From the IMG/VR virus record IMGVR_UViG_3300007541_000143, positions 1 through 28,282 of that record: a stretch of 28,282 bases of DNA; one strand, 5' to 3'. Both the position numbers and the translations under genes were made by a program. The notes below the pieces were generated by a model. It saw only the letters and a list, made by a program, of their open reading frames with translations. It searched no databases and was not told the DNA's origin. This DNA is from a virus. Below, one piece after another: positions 8,701 through 16,056 of the stretch (position 1 is the first letter of the stretch; the number at the start of each line of letters is the position of its first letter).

Positions 8701-10753
8701 ATGAGACTTCATCCCCGGCTCCTCTGATCTCAGCTTCAGAGGCAAATGTTACCGAAACTACAGTATTGTGAGTACGGGCATATTGAGGGTTATCAGTAAA
8801 TGTAAGTAGGGAGATATAGGTACCACCAGTTACTTTAAAGATAGCAGTTTTCTTTCTTTGTGGCTCGCTGGTGGTTGGGGTTAACTCGGGTACGTACATT
8901 GGCCGAATACGGACTTTACGCAAGTCAACGCCATCAATCGAAATACCTCTAGGTACGATTAGACCACCACTTGAGGGGTTGATGACTGAAAGATTGTCAA
9001 AATAGATCTTATCATTAACAAGAAATGTTCCGTTAACATACTCGAGTGTTATGCTCCAAATAGAAGAGTTAAAATCTTTCTTTTCTATCTTTACAATATT
9101 TCCTACGCCGCCACTTTCGGAATAAAGAATCCTTCCTAGATTGATGGAAGTGGGGGGCTGTGAACTAGTAGAGTCTAAAGAATCAATCTCGATCTTTATT
9201 GCTCTATCCTCTTTTGAGGACTGTAGAACTTCAAATCCTGTATCTACTCTCTGGATATAATTACTCGCAGAAGACAGAGCCGAAACACTACTTGTACCAG
9301 GAGAGTTATCAACATAGTAATCTCCAGGGGCCAACTCGATCATCACACGGTCGTAACGATCATTATACTGACCCGCTCTGCGACTCTCTCTTACGGCTTC
9401 GATGAGCGCTCTTTCAATAGTTCTAAATGGACGCTTATCGTCAAATCCATTATTGGATAGTGAATCATCTCCTACAGCGGGATCTACATAAATAATATTC
9501 TTAACTACCGCGGCCGTAGAAGCAACCCCAGAAGTATCTTTTAAGCATCTAGGAGCATTGTTAATTGGAATTAGTCCACCTTCGCCATTAGCGTAAATGG
9601 CTACTTTTTCATAGTACTCTTTATAGCACTTTCGAGTTGATACTTCGTATCGATATATTCCGTCGGGAGGGTTGGGGAAGGTTACAGGAACTACTTGACC
9701 ATCAGGGCACTCGGTGGCAAGTCTTTGTCCAATAAACTCCTTACCGCCACAACTTAGGAAGGTTCCAAGGACGGGGTTGCAATCACCGCCGGGTGTTTCT
9801 TCAAACTTCCACTCAGAAGTTGCCTCATGATAGAAAAGTTCTAAATGAGAATCTCTAATATTAACAATCCAGTCATCAACTGAACCATTAATCTTTGTGT
9901 CAGTACCTGGACGGATTACAATAGGATATCTATCAAATGTACCAGAGATATCAACTACTGCAATACGATCGGAATCAGTAGGGGAAGAAGGTAGAGAGAT
10001 GATTAACGAACCATTAGAAGTGTCAGCAATAACTCTTTCCCAACTCTTCGCAATATAAGAATCACCCTTGATTTCTGTATTTCTAAGGATCTTTGGATAA
10101 GTATTTAAGTTTCCAATATAAAGAGAAGGACGGAGATCTACATATCCCGCTCCGACATAATCCCCATCTTCATTCGTGGCAAGAGAAGTTCCGTCGGCAT
10201 TAAGGGTTAGTTTAGCAAGAGGGATGTGAGGTTGAGATACTGAAGGAAGGGCGGAACCAATAGAAATCTTTACAGCCTCTCCATCTTCAATATTTTTTCT
10301 AACTCCTTCTTCTGAAATGTATAGGAAGTTTGTAGTTAATCCACTAACCAATTGGACAAACTGTACCCCCCAAGATACAGGGAGACCATCAGAAAGAACG
10401 ATACTTCCTGCCTCTACCCATACGCCATATACGCCGCTGCCCTCTGATGTCTCAACAATTCTGGGCGGGCCCCATATCTTATCTCCGGTAATAGGATCAT
10501 AGGAATTTAAAACAATACCATCATGCGCAAGGCGACCGACTGCAGTTTCATTATCCTCTCTAGGATCGGCAAGTTCCCAATCTTTCAAAGAGTCTCTTTG
10601 ACCAATTTTCCACCCTAAATGCTCAGGTTCAGAGGGCTCGCTGTAAAAGTCTTTGCGAGATGTATCCGCAGAAAAACTGGTGCCTTTCTGAGTCTCGTTG
10701 AGATAATCTTTAGTTACAATCGTTCCATTCTGGAACTGGATTTTATCTAACAT
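5759..10753 (-). CDS. Giant tail fibre with beta-helix region and C-terminal S74 self-cleaving chaperone, 1664 aa
   Basis: The C-terminus (about 1570-1664) matches the peptidase S74 intramolecular chaperone: FSDIRLKQNV with catalytic-type S1575 and K1580, HLGLIAQEVQ, and a final coiled-coil helix ending KKLEGN. In known members this domain trimerises the fibre and then cuts itself off just before the Ser; here the mature fibre would end near residue 1574. From about residue 418 the motif YVDPAVGDDSLSNNG followed by PFRTIERALIEA and IELAPGDYYVDN is typical of DUF1565-like right-handed beta-helix openings. A stretch just before S74 (DNKAGLVQLAKPEEI, then ALQLAQELDTRL) is typical of fibre shafts. 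The gene follows the 183-aa gene by 18 bases and precedes the 695-aa gene by 3, forming one transcription unit. Probably the main receptor-binding fibre. Confidence 0.9.
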   Translation of the reverse strand: MLDKIQFQNGTIVTKDYLNETQKGTSFSADTSRKDFYSEPSEPEHLGWKIGQRDSLKDWELADPREDNETAVGRLAHDGIVLNSYDPITGDKIWGPPRIVETSEGSGVYGVWVEAGSIVLSDGLPVSWGVQFVQLVSGLTTNFLYISEEGVRKNIEDGEAVKISIGSALPSVSQPHIPLAKLTLNADGTSLATNEDGDYVGAGYVDLRPSLYIGNLNTYPKILRNTEIKGDSYIAKSWERVIADTSNGSLIISLPSSPTDSDRIAVVDISGTFDRYPIVIRPGTDTKINGSVDDWIVNIRDSHLELFYHEATSEWKFEETPGGDCNPVLGTFLSCGGKEFIGQRLATECPDGQVVPVTFPNPPDGIYRYEVSTRKCYKEYYEKVAIYANGEGGLIPINNAPRCLKDTSGVASTAAVVKNIIYVDPAVGDDSLSNNGFDDKRPFRTIERALIEAVRESRRAGQYNDRYDRVMIELAPGDYYVDNSPGTSSVSALSSASNYIQRVDTGFEVLQSSKEDRAIKIEIDSLDSTSSQPPTSINLGRILYSESGGVGNIVKIEKKDFNSSIWSITLEYVNGTFLVNDKIYFDNLSVINPSSGGLIVPRGISIDGVDLRKVRIRPMYVPELTPTTSEPQRKKTAIFKVTGGTYISLLTFTDNPQYARTHNTVVSVTFASEAEIRGAGDEVSYYKKLNSLFNTFDGWGSQGLEAINAETTIVAPIPKSKNLRQTDEEENQTGLPFSDSRPDAPTAYPGPTKLYRDGSSSSKAFDLPDINSTRSSSPYVFNCSVRSIFGLSGMWADGALVSGFKSMVTANFTQVSLQTDPNCFNEEGYYLDPPTNKQTGGGKTYRVSPNDRFKYRHWGFRGSNDATIQIVSCFVIGNADHFIADEGADLSITNSCSDFGDISLRGIGYKNRSFSQDEGIPGVGDYRGTRLLEIIPPLPLKYACKKGEETDPEGNNCFANRSATIVDTEINTGLIINYARTKKWIENNAVGFSAPSEIRIYFDNSDVNTFDFLNPPSADNAAFGQFSYTKEKPDGTFVHAGGSTYVNRRRIYVSGFDEEGNSILYTGEIKLPTSKSAGFTQLDSRSKVFFWDETESSWYFAIDTSQVVEETNDDDGDGFLLKKFDFAFKYVIAPGTAPNSAIAEIPFIFDRSSIKIIRGVDSRTNDERVYRTILSGFNRNLGIRRPQPYYVLEKQVTSKGYPLNQGDLIEDPLTITQVIPYNDVFRPGVPRENLVLDIDKYVTYITTGSTARDVFAGGVFPTIDLDEPELTEDPGDSITRIALEKLKARAGVEFDKNRAIAPSTERILVKESLSTSDEGILIGLRRPSVIRASGHTWEWTGYLNYDTAFPTFQGDPLEQDFALGKIIVEENGGRVYATGMNEEGSYYIGTTVFDLRSGEQYAIPLKADNEPGNITNQVLNNVIIKNTVLMNDKSKIIFQGAGEILLSKSTSINSTTGFIDSSHAAYASDNKAGLVQLAKPEEIAGARNLKGLTGVSDKVVVSALQLAQELDTRLSGFVEGGTGVTVKVVTNAGDDPDNPDDDFNQYTISIGQDVAKTADVEFNSVTATADICAFSDIRLKQNVISINNSLEKIEGLRGVSYELKADPGIPHLGLIAQEVQSIVPEVVSHDKTSDMYKVSYQSLIPVLIEAIKELSDRVKKLEGN

Positions 10754-10771
10754 GGTCAGGGTGAAAAAATA

Positions 10772-11323
10772 TTAAGAATTAGAGTTAACCCAGAGTATTC
10801 TTCCCATCCAATACTCACTTGGACCGAAAGAACTTAGTTCTACCAAGATTATTCTTCCCTTGGCTTTATAAAAATCTACAGGATTTGTAGCAGACGGGTC
10901 AGTAATTTCCCCGTCTCCTCCCCAAGTCAGTCCTAGGGGATAAGTTTTCCAGTTATCATCAATCCCCCAGTTAACTGGATAGTCAAAATAAGCGGAAAAA
11001 TCTGAGGTGGGAGTTTGAACAAATCTAAGCAGAATTCTTTGTTCTCTATAATATCCAGGAGGAATATCTAGAGGATTTGTATTAGCTATAGGGAGATTAT
11101 CCGCTGATGTCACGTCTACATCCAAATAGTTAGATGTTAAAAGTGAACCTATCGGCTTGTTTTTAACCGCCCCTCCAAGTTCAACCGGAGTACTAATAGA
11201 GTCACCAGCCCACATTCTTCCATCAGCAACATTAACACAAAGTTCACCTTCTTCAAGGTCGCCAATGAATGGCTCCTCTCCCGGCAAAAGAGTGGTAAGT
11301 TGTTGGAATGTTGCTTCAGCCAT
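10772..11323 (-). CDS. Fibre-associated protein with Mtd_N-like N-terminus, 183 aa
   Basis: The N-terminus (about 1-55) follows the tail-attachment pattern of phage fibres and the major tropism determinant: a Gln/Leu-rich opening, then GDLEEGELCVNVADGRMWAGD and VELGG. In other phages this short module (LxEGELxVxxDxGRxxxGDG) attaches receptor-binding proteins to the baseplate. The rest (about 80-183) is an unrecognised compact domain with many aromatic residues. I chose the ATG at 11,323 (MAEATF) over a TTG two codons earlier. It is the first gene of the fibre unit, 18 bases before the 1664-aa gene, and begins at the divergent spacer shared with the baseplate genes. Possibly a small fibre, collar or adaptor. 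Confidence 0.75.
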   Translation of the reverse strand: MAEATFQQLTTLLPGEEPFIGDLEEGELCVNVADGRMWAGDSISTPVELGGAVKNKPIGSLLTSNYLDVDVTSADNLPIANTNPLDIPPGYYREQRILLRFVQTPTSDFSAYFDYPVNWGIDDNWKTYPLGLTWGGDGEITDPSATNPVDFYKAKGRIILVELSSFGPSEYWMGRILWVNSNS

Positions 11324-11401
11324 CAACAATAGTAATTTGTCTGATAAACTTTAAACCACTTATCTGGGTTTAAATTTAATATAGAGCAATAGAGTTTTCC
11401 C
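11324..11401. promoter_or_regulatory. Divergent AT-rich spacer that should hold promoters for fibre and baseplate operons
   Basis: The only non-coding gap between two long, opposite transcription units. It is AT-rich (for example GTTTAAATTTAATATAG at about 11,368-11,384), but I find neither an exact TGnTATAAT nor an exact TATAAATA on either strand. Promoter activity is inferred from gene layout. Confidence 0.35.
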
Positions 11402-12454
11402 TTGAAGACAGGATTTATCACTGATGATTTTAGCACTCTAGGGGGGTTAGCCTCGGTTGCGTATGGCAGTGTAGATGCCTTTAGAGAGGTTCAAAATCAA
11501 ATTATTAATTTCTCTCCGACTAGGATATTTGATTCCCAACTTCCTTCCGATATCTTTAGTAGTTTTTTAGGGTCGGAGGAGTATTTTTTTCAAGTTATCA
11601 TCAGTTCTCTTATTGAGGAATATGGTGGTGACGAAGATTTTGCCGATTACATCGATGAGGTATTGGGAGCGGATTGGCAAGAAAAAACTAAATCTTATCT
11701 TCTCAAGGATTTATTCAGCGAGATGAATTCATCCACTAAATATGGGAATAAATTAGAGGATTATTTATTTACAACTTTGGGATATTTATTTCCTGGTTAT
11801 CAAAAGATTGAGCAATTAACCTCTAGGGTGATTTCTAATATCCAATCCAATCCCTTCCTCGGAGAAGATATAAAACTCATCGCCTCAATCGCTGGTAATA
11901 ATCCACATATAAAACTAGACACCCCTCCTGCAAATACCACAATCGCTCTGAATCAAAACATAGAGTTAGATAAAGACTTTAGAGGTATTTCATTCGTTAC
12001 CGGGTATCTAACTCCTCAACAATATTACTCCGAGGTTGCGTACCCAGACTTCGATGGGCCGTTCTCGGTCCCAACTTCATTCAAAGACTCCATCTTGGAT
12101 GGGTATGTTGGTTATCCATCCGGTATCTCTATGGAGTCTGTATTCAATCCCACCGGAGCTGAGTCTATTAGGGACATTTCTACTGGCATTGCTTCAGTGC
12201 TTAGTGATTCTGATATTTGGAATGCTGCATCAGTCCTTGGGCAACTTGGGGATATTCCTGGTCTTGATCAAGGAGAACGGCGTATTTATGAAATTAGTCT
12301 CATTGGCCCAAGAGTTAATAATCTCTTAACATTTGACCCAGCAACAATGTCCAATGGTGATTACTTCGATACCAGTTCCCTGCCTAAAATCCTCAATGCA
12401 GATAAGGAAGATGGAGTTCCCATGTCTTCCCGTAACTTCTCCAATACATTCTAA
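11402..12454 (+). CDS. Unknown tail/baseplate operon protein, 350 aa, TTG start
   Basis: I do not recognise this protein. The frame is closed upstream by TAG at 11,390, and the first in-frame Met is around residue 108, so TTG at 11,402 is the most likely start. The protein has no signal peptide. The N-terminal half is helical and acidic (YGGDEDFADYIDEVLGADWQ near 75-95), and the C-terminal half has Asp/Ser/Pro-rich loops. It is the first gene of the plus-strand baseplate unit and its stop overlaps the ATG of the J-like gene (TAATG), so translation is coupled. Position suggests a baseplate or tail component, but no sequence motif confirms it. Confidence 0.75.
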   Translation: MKTGFITDDFSTLGGLASVAYGSVDAFREVQNQIINFSPTRIFDSQLPSDIFSSFLGSEEYFFQVIISSLIEEYGGDEDFADYIDEVLGADWQEKTKSYLLKDLFSEMNSSTKYGNKLEDYLFTTLGYLFPGYQKIEQLTSRVISNIQSNPFLGEDIKLIASIAGNNPHIKLDTPPANTTIALNQNIELDKDFRGISFVTGYLTPQQYYSEVAYPDFDGPFSVPTSFKDSILDGYVGYPSGISMESVFNPTGAESIRDISTGIASVLSDSDIWNAASVLGQLGDIPGLDQGERRIYEISLIGPRVNNLLTFDPATMSNGDYFDTSSLPKILNADKEDGVPMSSRNFSNTF

Positions 12455-13743
12455 TGTCAAACATCTACGGACCTATACTCCCCCTCCAATTAGATAGCCG
12501 TAATACCGCGGCATTAGTTCGTGCTATTCAGACTCGGATGAATCTGGAATCGGGAGGGGAGTTGAATGATTTTACTCCGGCTTCGCCATTGGCTGCAATT
12601 AGTGAAGGCCAGGCATTTGCTCAGGCAGAACTTCTCTATTACCTAAATAATCTCCCCGAGGCATTTAGCCTTCAATGGCTGAGACAACTTGGCATTCAGA
12701 GAAGGATCGGTGCTAAGGCATTAGTAGATGTCACATTTTACAAAGTACCTAGCTACAACCGCGTGGTTATCATCCCCCAAAGGACTAAGGTATTTGCTAA
12801 TAATGGACTCGAGTATGAACTGCTTGAGGAGGTCAGGATATTTGAAACAGAGGATTCTAAGACAGTGATCTGCCGCTCTAGTAAGTGGGGTTCGGTATAT
12901 AACGTCGGAGAAGGAGAAATTAATAAAATCGAGAGAGCATTTGTCGGTCTTGAGTTTTTAAGAAATAACGAAGCGGCGGCGGGTGGAAAGGATCTTGAGT
13001 CTGTAAACTCAATGAAACAGAGAGCATTTGAGGTCTTAAGTAGAAGAAATTTGACTACTGCTTTAGATTTTGAAAACGAAGTCATTACCCTCGCCCCAGA
13101 AACCTCACTGGTCAAGGTATTAACTTACGAAGAAAGATATCAACTCTCCTCGGCATTGTCTGGGAACATTGTTATTTGCATGGGTGATGAAAATGGTAAT
13201 TCTCTTTCGGAAACCACTCTGCAGTATGTTATCGAATCAATAAAAAATAGAGTGACCTTGGGCACAAATGTTTCTATACTTCCTCCAGAGATTGTTCCAA
13301 TAGACCTTGTCCTTGAGGTGTATTATGATCCGGCGGAGATTAGTGGTAATACCAATCTAAGATCAAATGAGGTCCTTCAGACATTACAGGAATACATCAA
13401 CCCATTAAATCTGTCACTGGGATCGGATCTATCCTACCAAGACGTATTAAAAAAGTTATACGAGTTTTCTTTTATAAAAACAGTTAATACTTTTGATATG
13501 AAACTCATGATCAGGGATTCAGGTAATGTAGAGGGTCTTTGTGCGGGGTTTAGTGGTGAAGAATCTGAGGCCTTGGGTAAATGTCTATATAACTACTTGG
13601 ATGTAATTAATGCGGATAATCAGGTGTTCTCCGCTCCTTCGGGGATCGTTTCATATAAATTATTTAATGCTCAAATTACTTTTACATCTATAAATGATTT
13701 TAGCCCGCTAACCTATACATATAACGATCTATATACACTATGA
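12454..13743 (+). CDS. Baseplate wedge protein, gpJ/gp6-like
   Basis: 429 aa with the order of motifs seen in baseplate J family wedge proteins (P2 gpJ, T4 gp6): an N-terminal helical region with AEGQ-like SEGQAFAQAELLYYLNNLPEAF, then LGIQRRIGAKALVDVTF, then VVIIPQRTKVFANNGLEYEL, the GSVYNVGEGEI strand, and GGKDLESVNSMKQRAFEVL followed by LTTALDFENEV. The C-terminal third (SILPPEIVPIDLVLEVYYDP) fits the family's trimerisation region, with INPLNLSLGSDLSYQDVLKKLYEF. The protein forms the ring of wedges around the hub in contractile tails. It overlaps its neighbours on both sides (TAATG at the start, ATGA at the end), indicating coupled translation with the gpI-like gene. Confidence 0.88.
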   Translation: MSNIYGPILPLQLDSRNTAALVRAIQTRMNLESGGELNDFTPASPLAAISEGQAFAQAELLYYLNNLPEAFSLQWLRQLGIQRRIGAKALVDVTFYKVPSYNRVVIIPQRTKVFANNGLEYELLEEVRIFETEDSKTVICRSSKWGSVYNVGEGEINKIERAFVGLEFLRNNEAAAGGKDLESVNSMKQRAFEVLSRRNLTTALDFENEVITLAPETSLVKVLTYEERYQLSSALSGNIVICMGDENGNSLSETTLQYVIESIKNRVTLGTNVSILPPEIVPIDLVLEVYYDPAEISGNTNLRSNEVLQTLQEYINPLNLSLGSDLSYQDVLKKLYEFSFIKTVNTFDMKLMIRDSGNVEGLCAGFSGEESEALGKCLYNYLDVINADNQVFSAPSGIVSYKLFNAQITFTSINDFSPLTYTYNDLYTL

Positions 13744-16007
13744 ACCTTACAACCTGGGATAGTATAAAGTCCAAAAGAAGAAACCCCTCTCTTTCTTCAG
13801 GTCATATTATCCTGGAGTTTGATAGGACTAAGAAGCAAAAAATTTTTGCCCATAAACTAGGTAGGATTACTTTTGAGTCAAAAGATATCAACTCTCCTCG
13901 CAATGAGGTAATTCAGATTCAGAAGGGCAACCTTGATCTCAACGGCTTTATATACAAAAATATCGGGCATACCTACTCAGATTCCGAGGTAGTTTCTGAA
14001 GATCCTTCTCTAGGTGGATTTCCAATTTACGCCCATGGCCATCCGCTTGGTGGGACAGAGCATGGTGGGATGGAAAGTTGTTCCAGAGAAGGACTTACCT
14101 GCAAGGATGGAGAAGGGACGGATGATCTTTGTAACCCTGGAAAGTGTCTGATCGGTAAGTTATCTCATGTAAGAAATAAGAAATGGAAGTATGAGTCGAT
14201 GAATACCTATGACTCCGGCCTACCACTCATCTATTATAAAAATGGTACAGAGGAGATCTCCCTCCACACAGTCTTACGTGGGAAGGCAGTAGGGTTTAAT
14301 AACTCCGAAGCAGTTACACTAAGCATCACATCCCTTGCCTCTAAGTATACAAAGATTTATCTTCCACCAAAGTATTATTTCTCTGAGGATTTTATTGATA
14401 CTGCCATAAGAGTCATTGATGAGAGACTAACATCCGTTAACAATCCCCCAAAGCTAAGTCTTATTGGCCTGGAAAATAGAAAAGATAGATTTATCTCGTC
14501 ATTCATCATCTTTGTATATCCTAAGAAACCTGAAGGAGGCCTTAACAATATCCTATATGAAGACGGAGTGAGGGAGGAGGTTAAGAATCAGGCTTTATCT
14601 CTGTTCTCCACTCTCCCCCAGAAGTGGTTTGAACAGTGCTCCGCCATTATTGAAGATGAGTGGTTATATAGAGAAGCGAGAATACATACTAACTTTAGTT
14701 TTATTTCTACCATCTATGATAGAGTAAAAGATCTTTTCGGAAAGATTATTCAGGTAACTGAAAGTTCCCTCAAGAGAGGGGTACTTGACTACCAAAAGAC
14801 ATCTATCTCGCGCCCGGTATACTCCCGCCTACCTGGTATCTCAGAGGCATATCGTACTGATCCGCTATTCTCTGAGATAGAATCTCCTGCTCAATGGGTG
14901 ACGAGTGGAGCGGATGATTTTCTTTCTAAGAAAAAGGATCAGATTGGATCTTTTTATAGAGACTATCTAGACCCAGAAACCTGCTCACCATTAACTCTGG
15001 ATTGGTTAGCCCAGCATGTAGGACTTACAGGTCCTTTATGGGATACAAGGTGGGATAGAAGAATCAAGATAACTCTTATAAAAAATTCCTTTGGATGGTA
15101 TGATAGGGAATTAAAAACTGACGTCCCTGGGGTTGGTAAAGTTTTAACTCCAAAAGGCGAAGTGTTATCAAAGTTTCCATTTGAGTCTTCTCGAGTATGG
15201 GTAGAAGAATTAGATTCAAACAAGTGGGATTCCGTGGATGATTGGCAGACAGTACTTCAGTGGGGAGGTGATGTTGGTAATACAACAAAAATAAAATATG
15301 ATGAAATAGAGGATATTAGAATCAATTTTATTGATACAGAAAAGAAAAATAAAGCTATTATTTCTAATAAAGTATTTAAATATGTCTCCCATCCCACCGA
15401 AGATGTAGTAAATCTTTCAGAAACAGATACTCCAAAAGTTGATAAGAAAAACTGGAATGGACTTATTGAGTCCAAAGGAAGTTTACTCTCTAGTATGTTT
15501 CTTTCTTCAGTATTTAATTTAAAATCTCATACCCCCCTAGAGTTAGAGATAGTAAACTCTAAAAATAATGTCTTAAGGCCAAGAAGTGGATTAAGAGATG
15601 TGGAAATAAATTCCCCTATTCTCGTGCCATATAAAACAGATCTACTTCAAATTGGTGAAGTTCAAGATTTAAAAATTAGAAATTATCCAAATCAACTAAT
15701 AGCTGATATTAGTAAAGTAACTACGCCTGAAGATTCTAAAAATGTTTTCTTTAGAGTTCCTTTTTACTATAATAGAAACGGAAAATCTTGGAACAGAGTA
15801 AAGTATATTACAGATAATTGGCTACCAGATAATTTAAATAAAAGAGTTCAATACGCGTATTTATCCGCTGATTTATGGATGGTTGGTGACGGATTTTTTG
15901 AACCAAAAATAGTACAAGTGGCCGTAACCGATATAAATTATCTCGCTCTTGAAAATAGTAGTGGCTATCTTGTAACCGAAGAAGGCAATCCGATAGTCTA
16001 TGAATGA
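13740..16007 (+). CDS. Tail protein with gpI-like segment, 755 aa
   Basis: The segment from D411 (DPETCSPLTLDWLAQHVGL, then W..RWDRRIKITLIKNSF, to about 450) matches the P2 gpI tail-protein pattern, which normally follows gpJ, as here. gpI connects wedge and fibres in P2-like tails. The protein is much longer than P2 gpI (about 175 aa), with about 400 extra residues before and 300 after the segment, so it resembles a gp7-scale fusion. A His/Cys cluster at 99-136 (H99, H101, H108, C114, C121, C131, C136) could bind metal or form disulfides. Base composition turns AT-rich from about 15,260 onward, like the next two genes. It starts in an ATGA overlap with the J-like gene and is followed by a 49-base gap holding a late promoter. 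Confidence 0.75.
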   Translation: MNLTTWDSIKSKRRNPSLSSGHIILEFDRTKKQKIFAHKLGRITFESKDINSPRNEVIQIQKGNLDLNGFIYKNIGHTYSDSEVVSEDPSLGGFPIYAHGHPLGGTEHGGMESCSREGLTCKDGEGTDDLCNPGKCLIGKLSHVRNKKWKYESMNTYDSGLPLIYYKNGTEEISLHTVLRGKAVGFNNSEAVTLSITSLASKYTKIYLPPKYYFSEDFIDTAIRVIDERLTSVNNPPKLSLIGLENRKDRFISSFIIFVYPKKPEGGLNNILYEDGVREEVKNQALSLFSTLPQKWFEQCSAIIEDEWLYREARIHTNFSFISTIYDRVKDLFGKIIQVTESSLKRGVLDYQKTSISRPVYSRLPGISEAYRTDPLFSEIESPAQWVTSGADDFLSKKKDQIGSFYRDYLDPETCSPLTLDWLAQHVGLTGPLWDTRWDRRIKITLIKNSFGWYDRELKTDVPGVGKVLTPKGEVLSKFPFESSRVWVEELDSNKWDSVDDWQTVLQWGGDVGNTTKIKYDEIEDIRINFIDTEKKNKAIISNKVFKYVSHPTEDVVNLSETDTPKVDKKNWNGLIESKGSLLSSMFLSSVFNLKSHTPLELEIVNSKNNVLRPRSGLRDVEINSPILVPYKTDLLQIGEVQDLKIRNYPNQLIADISKVTTPEDSKNVFFRVPFYYNRNGKSWNRVKYITDNWLPDNLNKRVQYAYLSADLWMVGDGFFEPKIVQVAVTDINYLALENSSGYLVTEEGNPIVYE

Positions 16008-16019
16008 AATAGATGAAAG

Positions 16020-16027
16020 TATAAATA
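16020..16027 (+). promoter_or_regulatory. T4-type late promoter before the DUF1800 gene
   Basis: Exact TATAAATA, the T4 late promoter consensus, in the 49-base gap between genes, ending 29 bases before the ATG at 16,057. In T4 this element alone is read by the gp55 sigma factor with gp33 and the sliding clamp. A gp55-like sigma gene is in this window at 25,686. Other exact copies here lie inside genes and are probably chance. Confidence 0.65.
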
Positions 16028-16056
16028 AGAAAACATTTTAAAAGTATCTATGTTTT

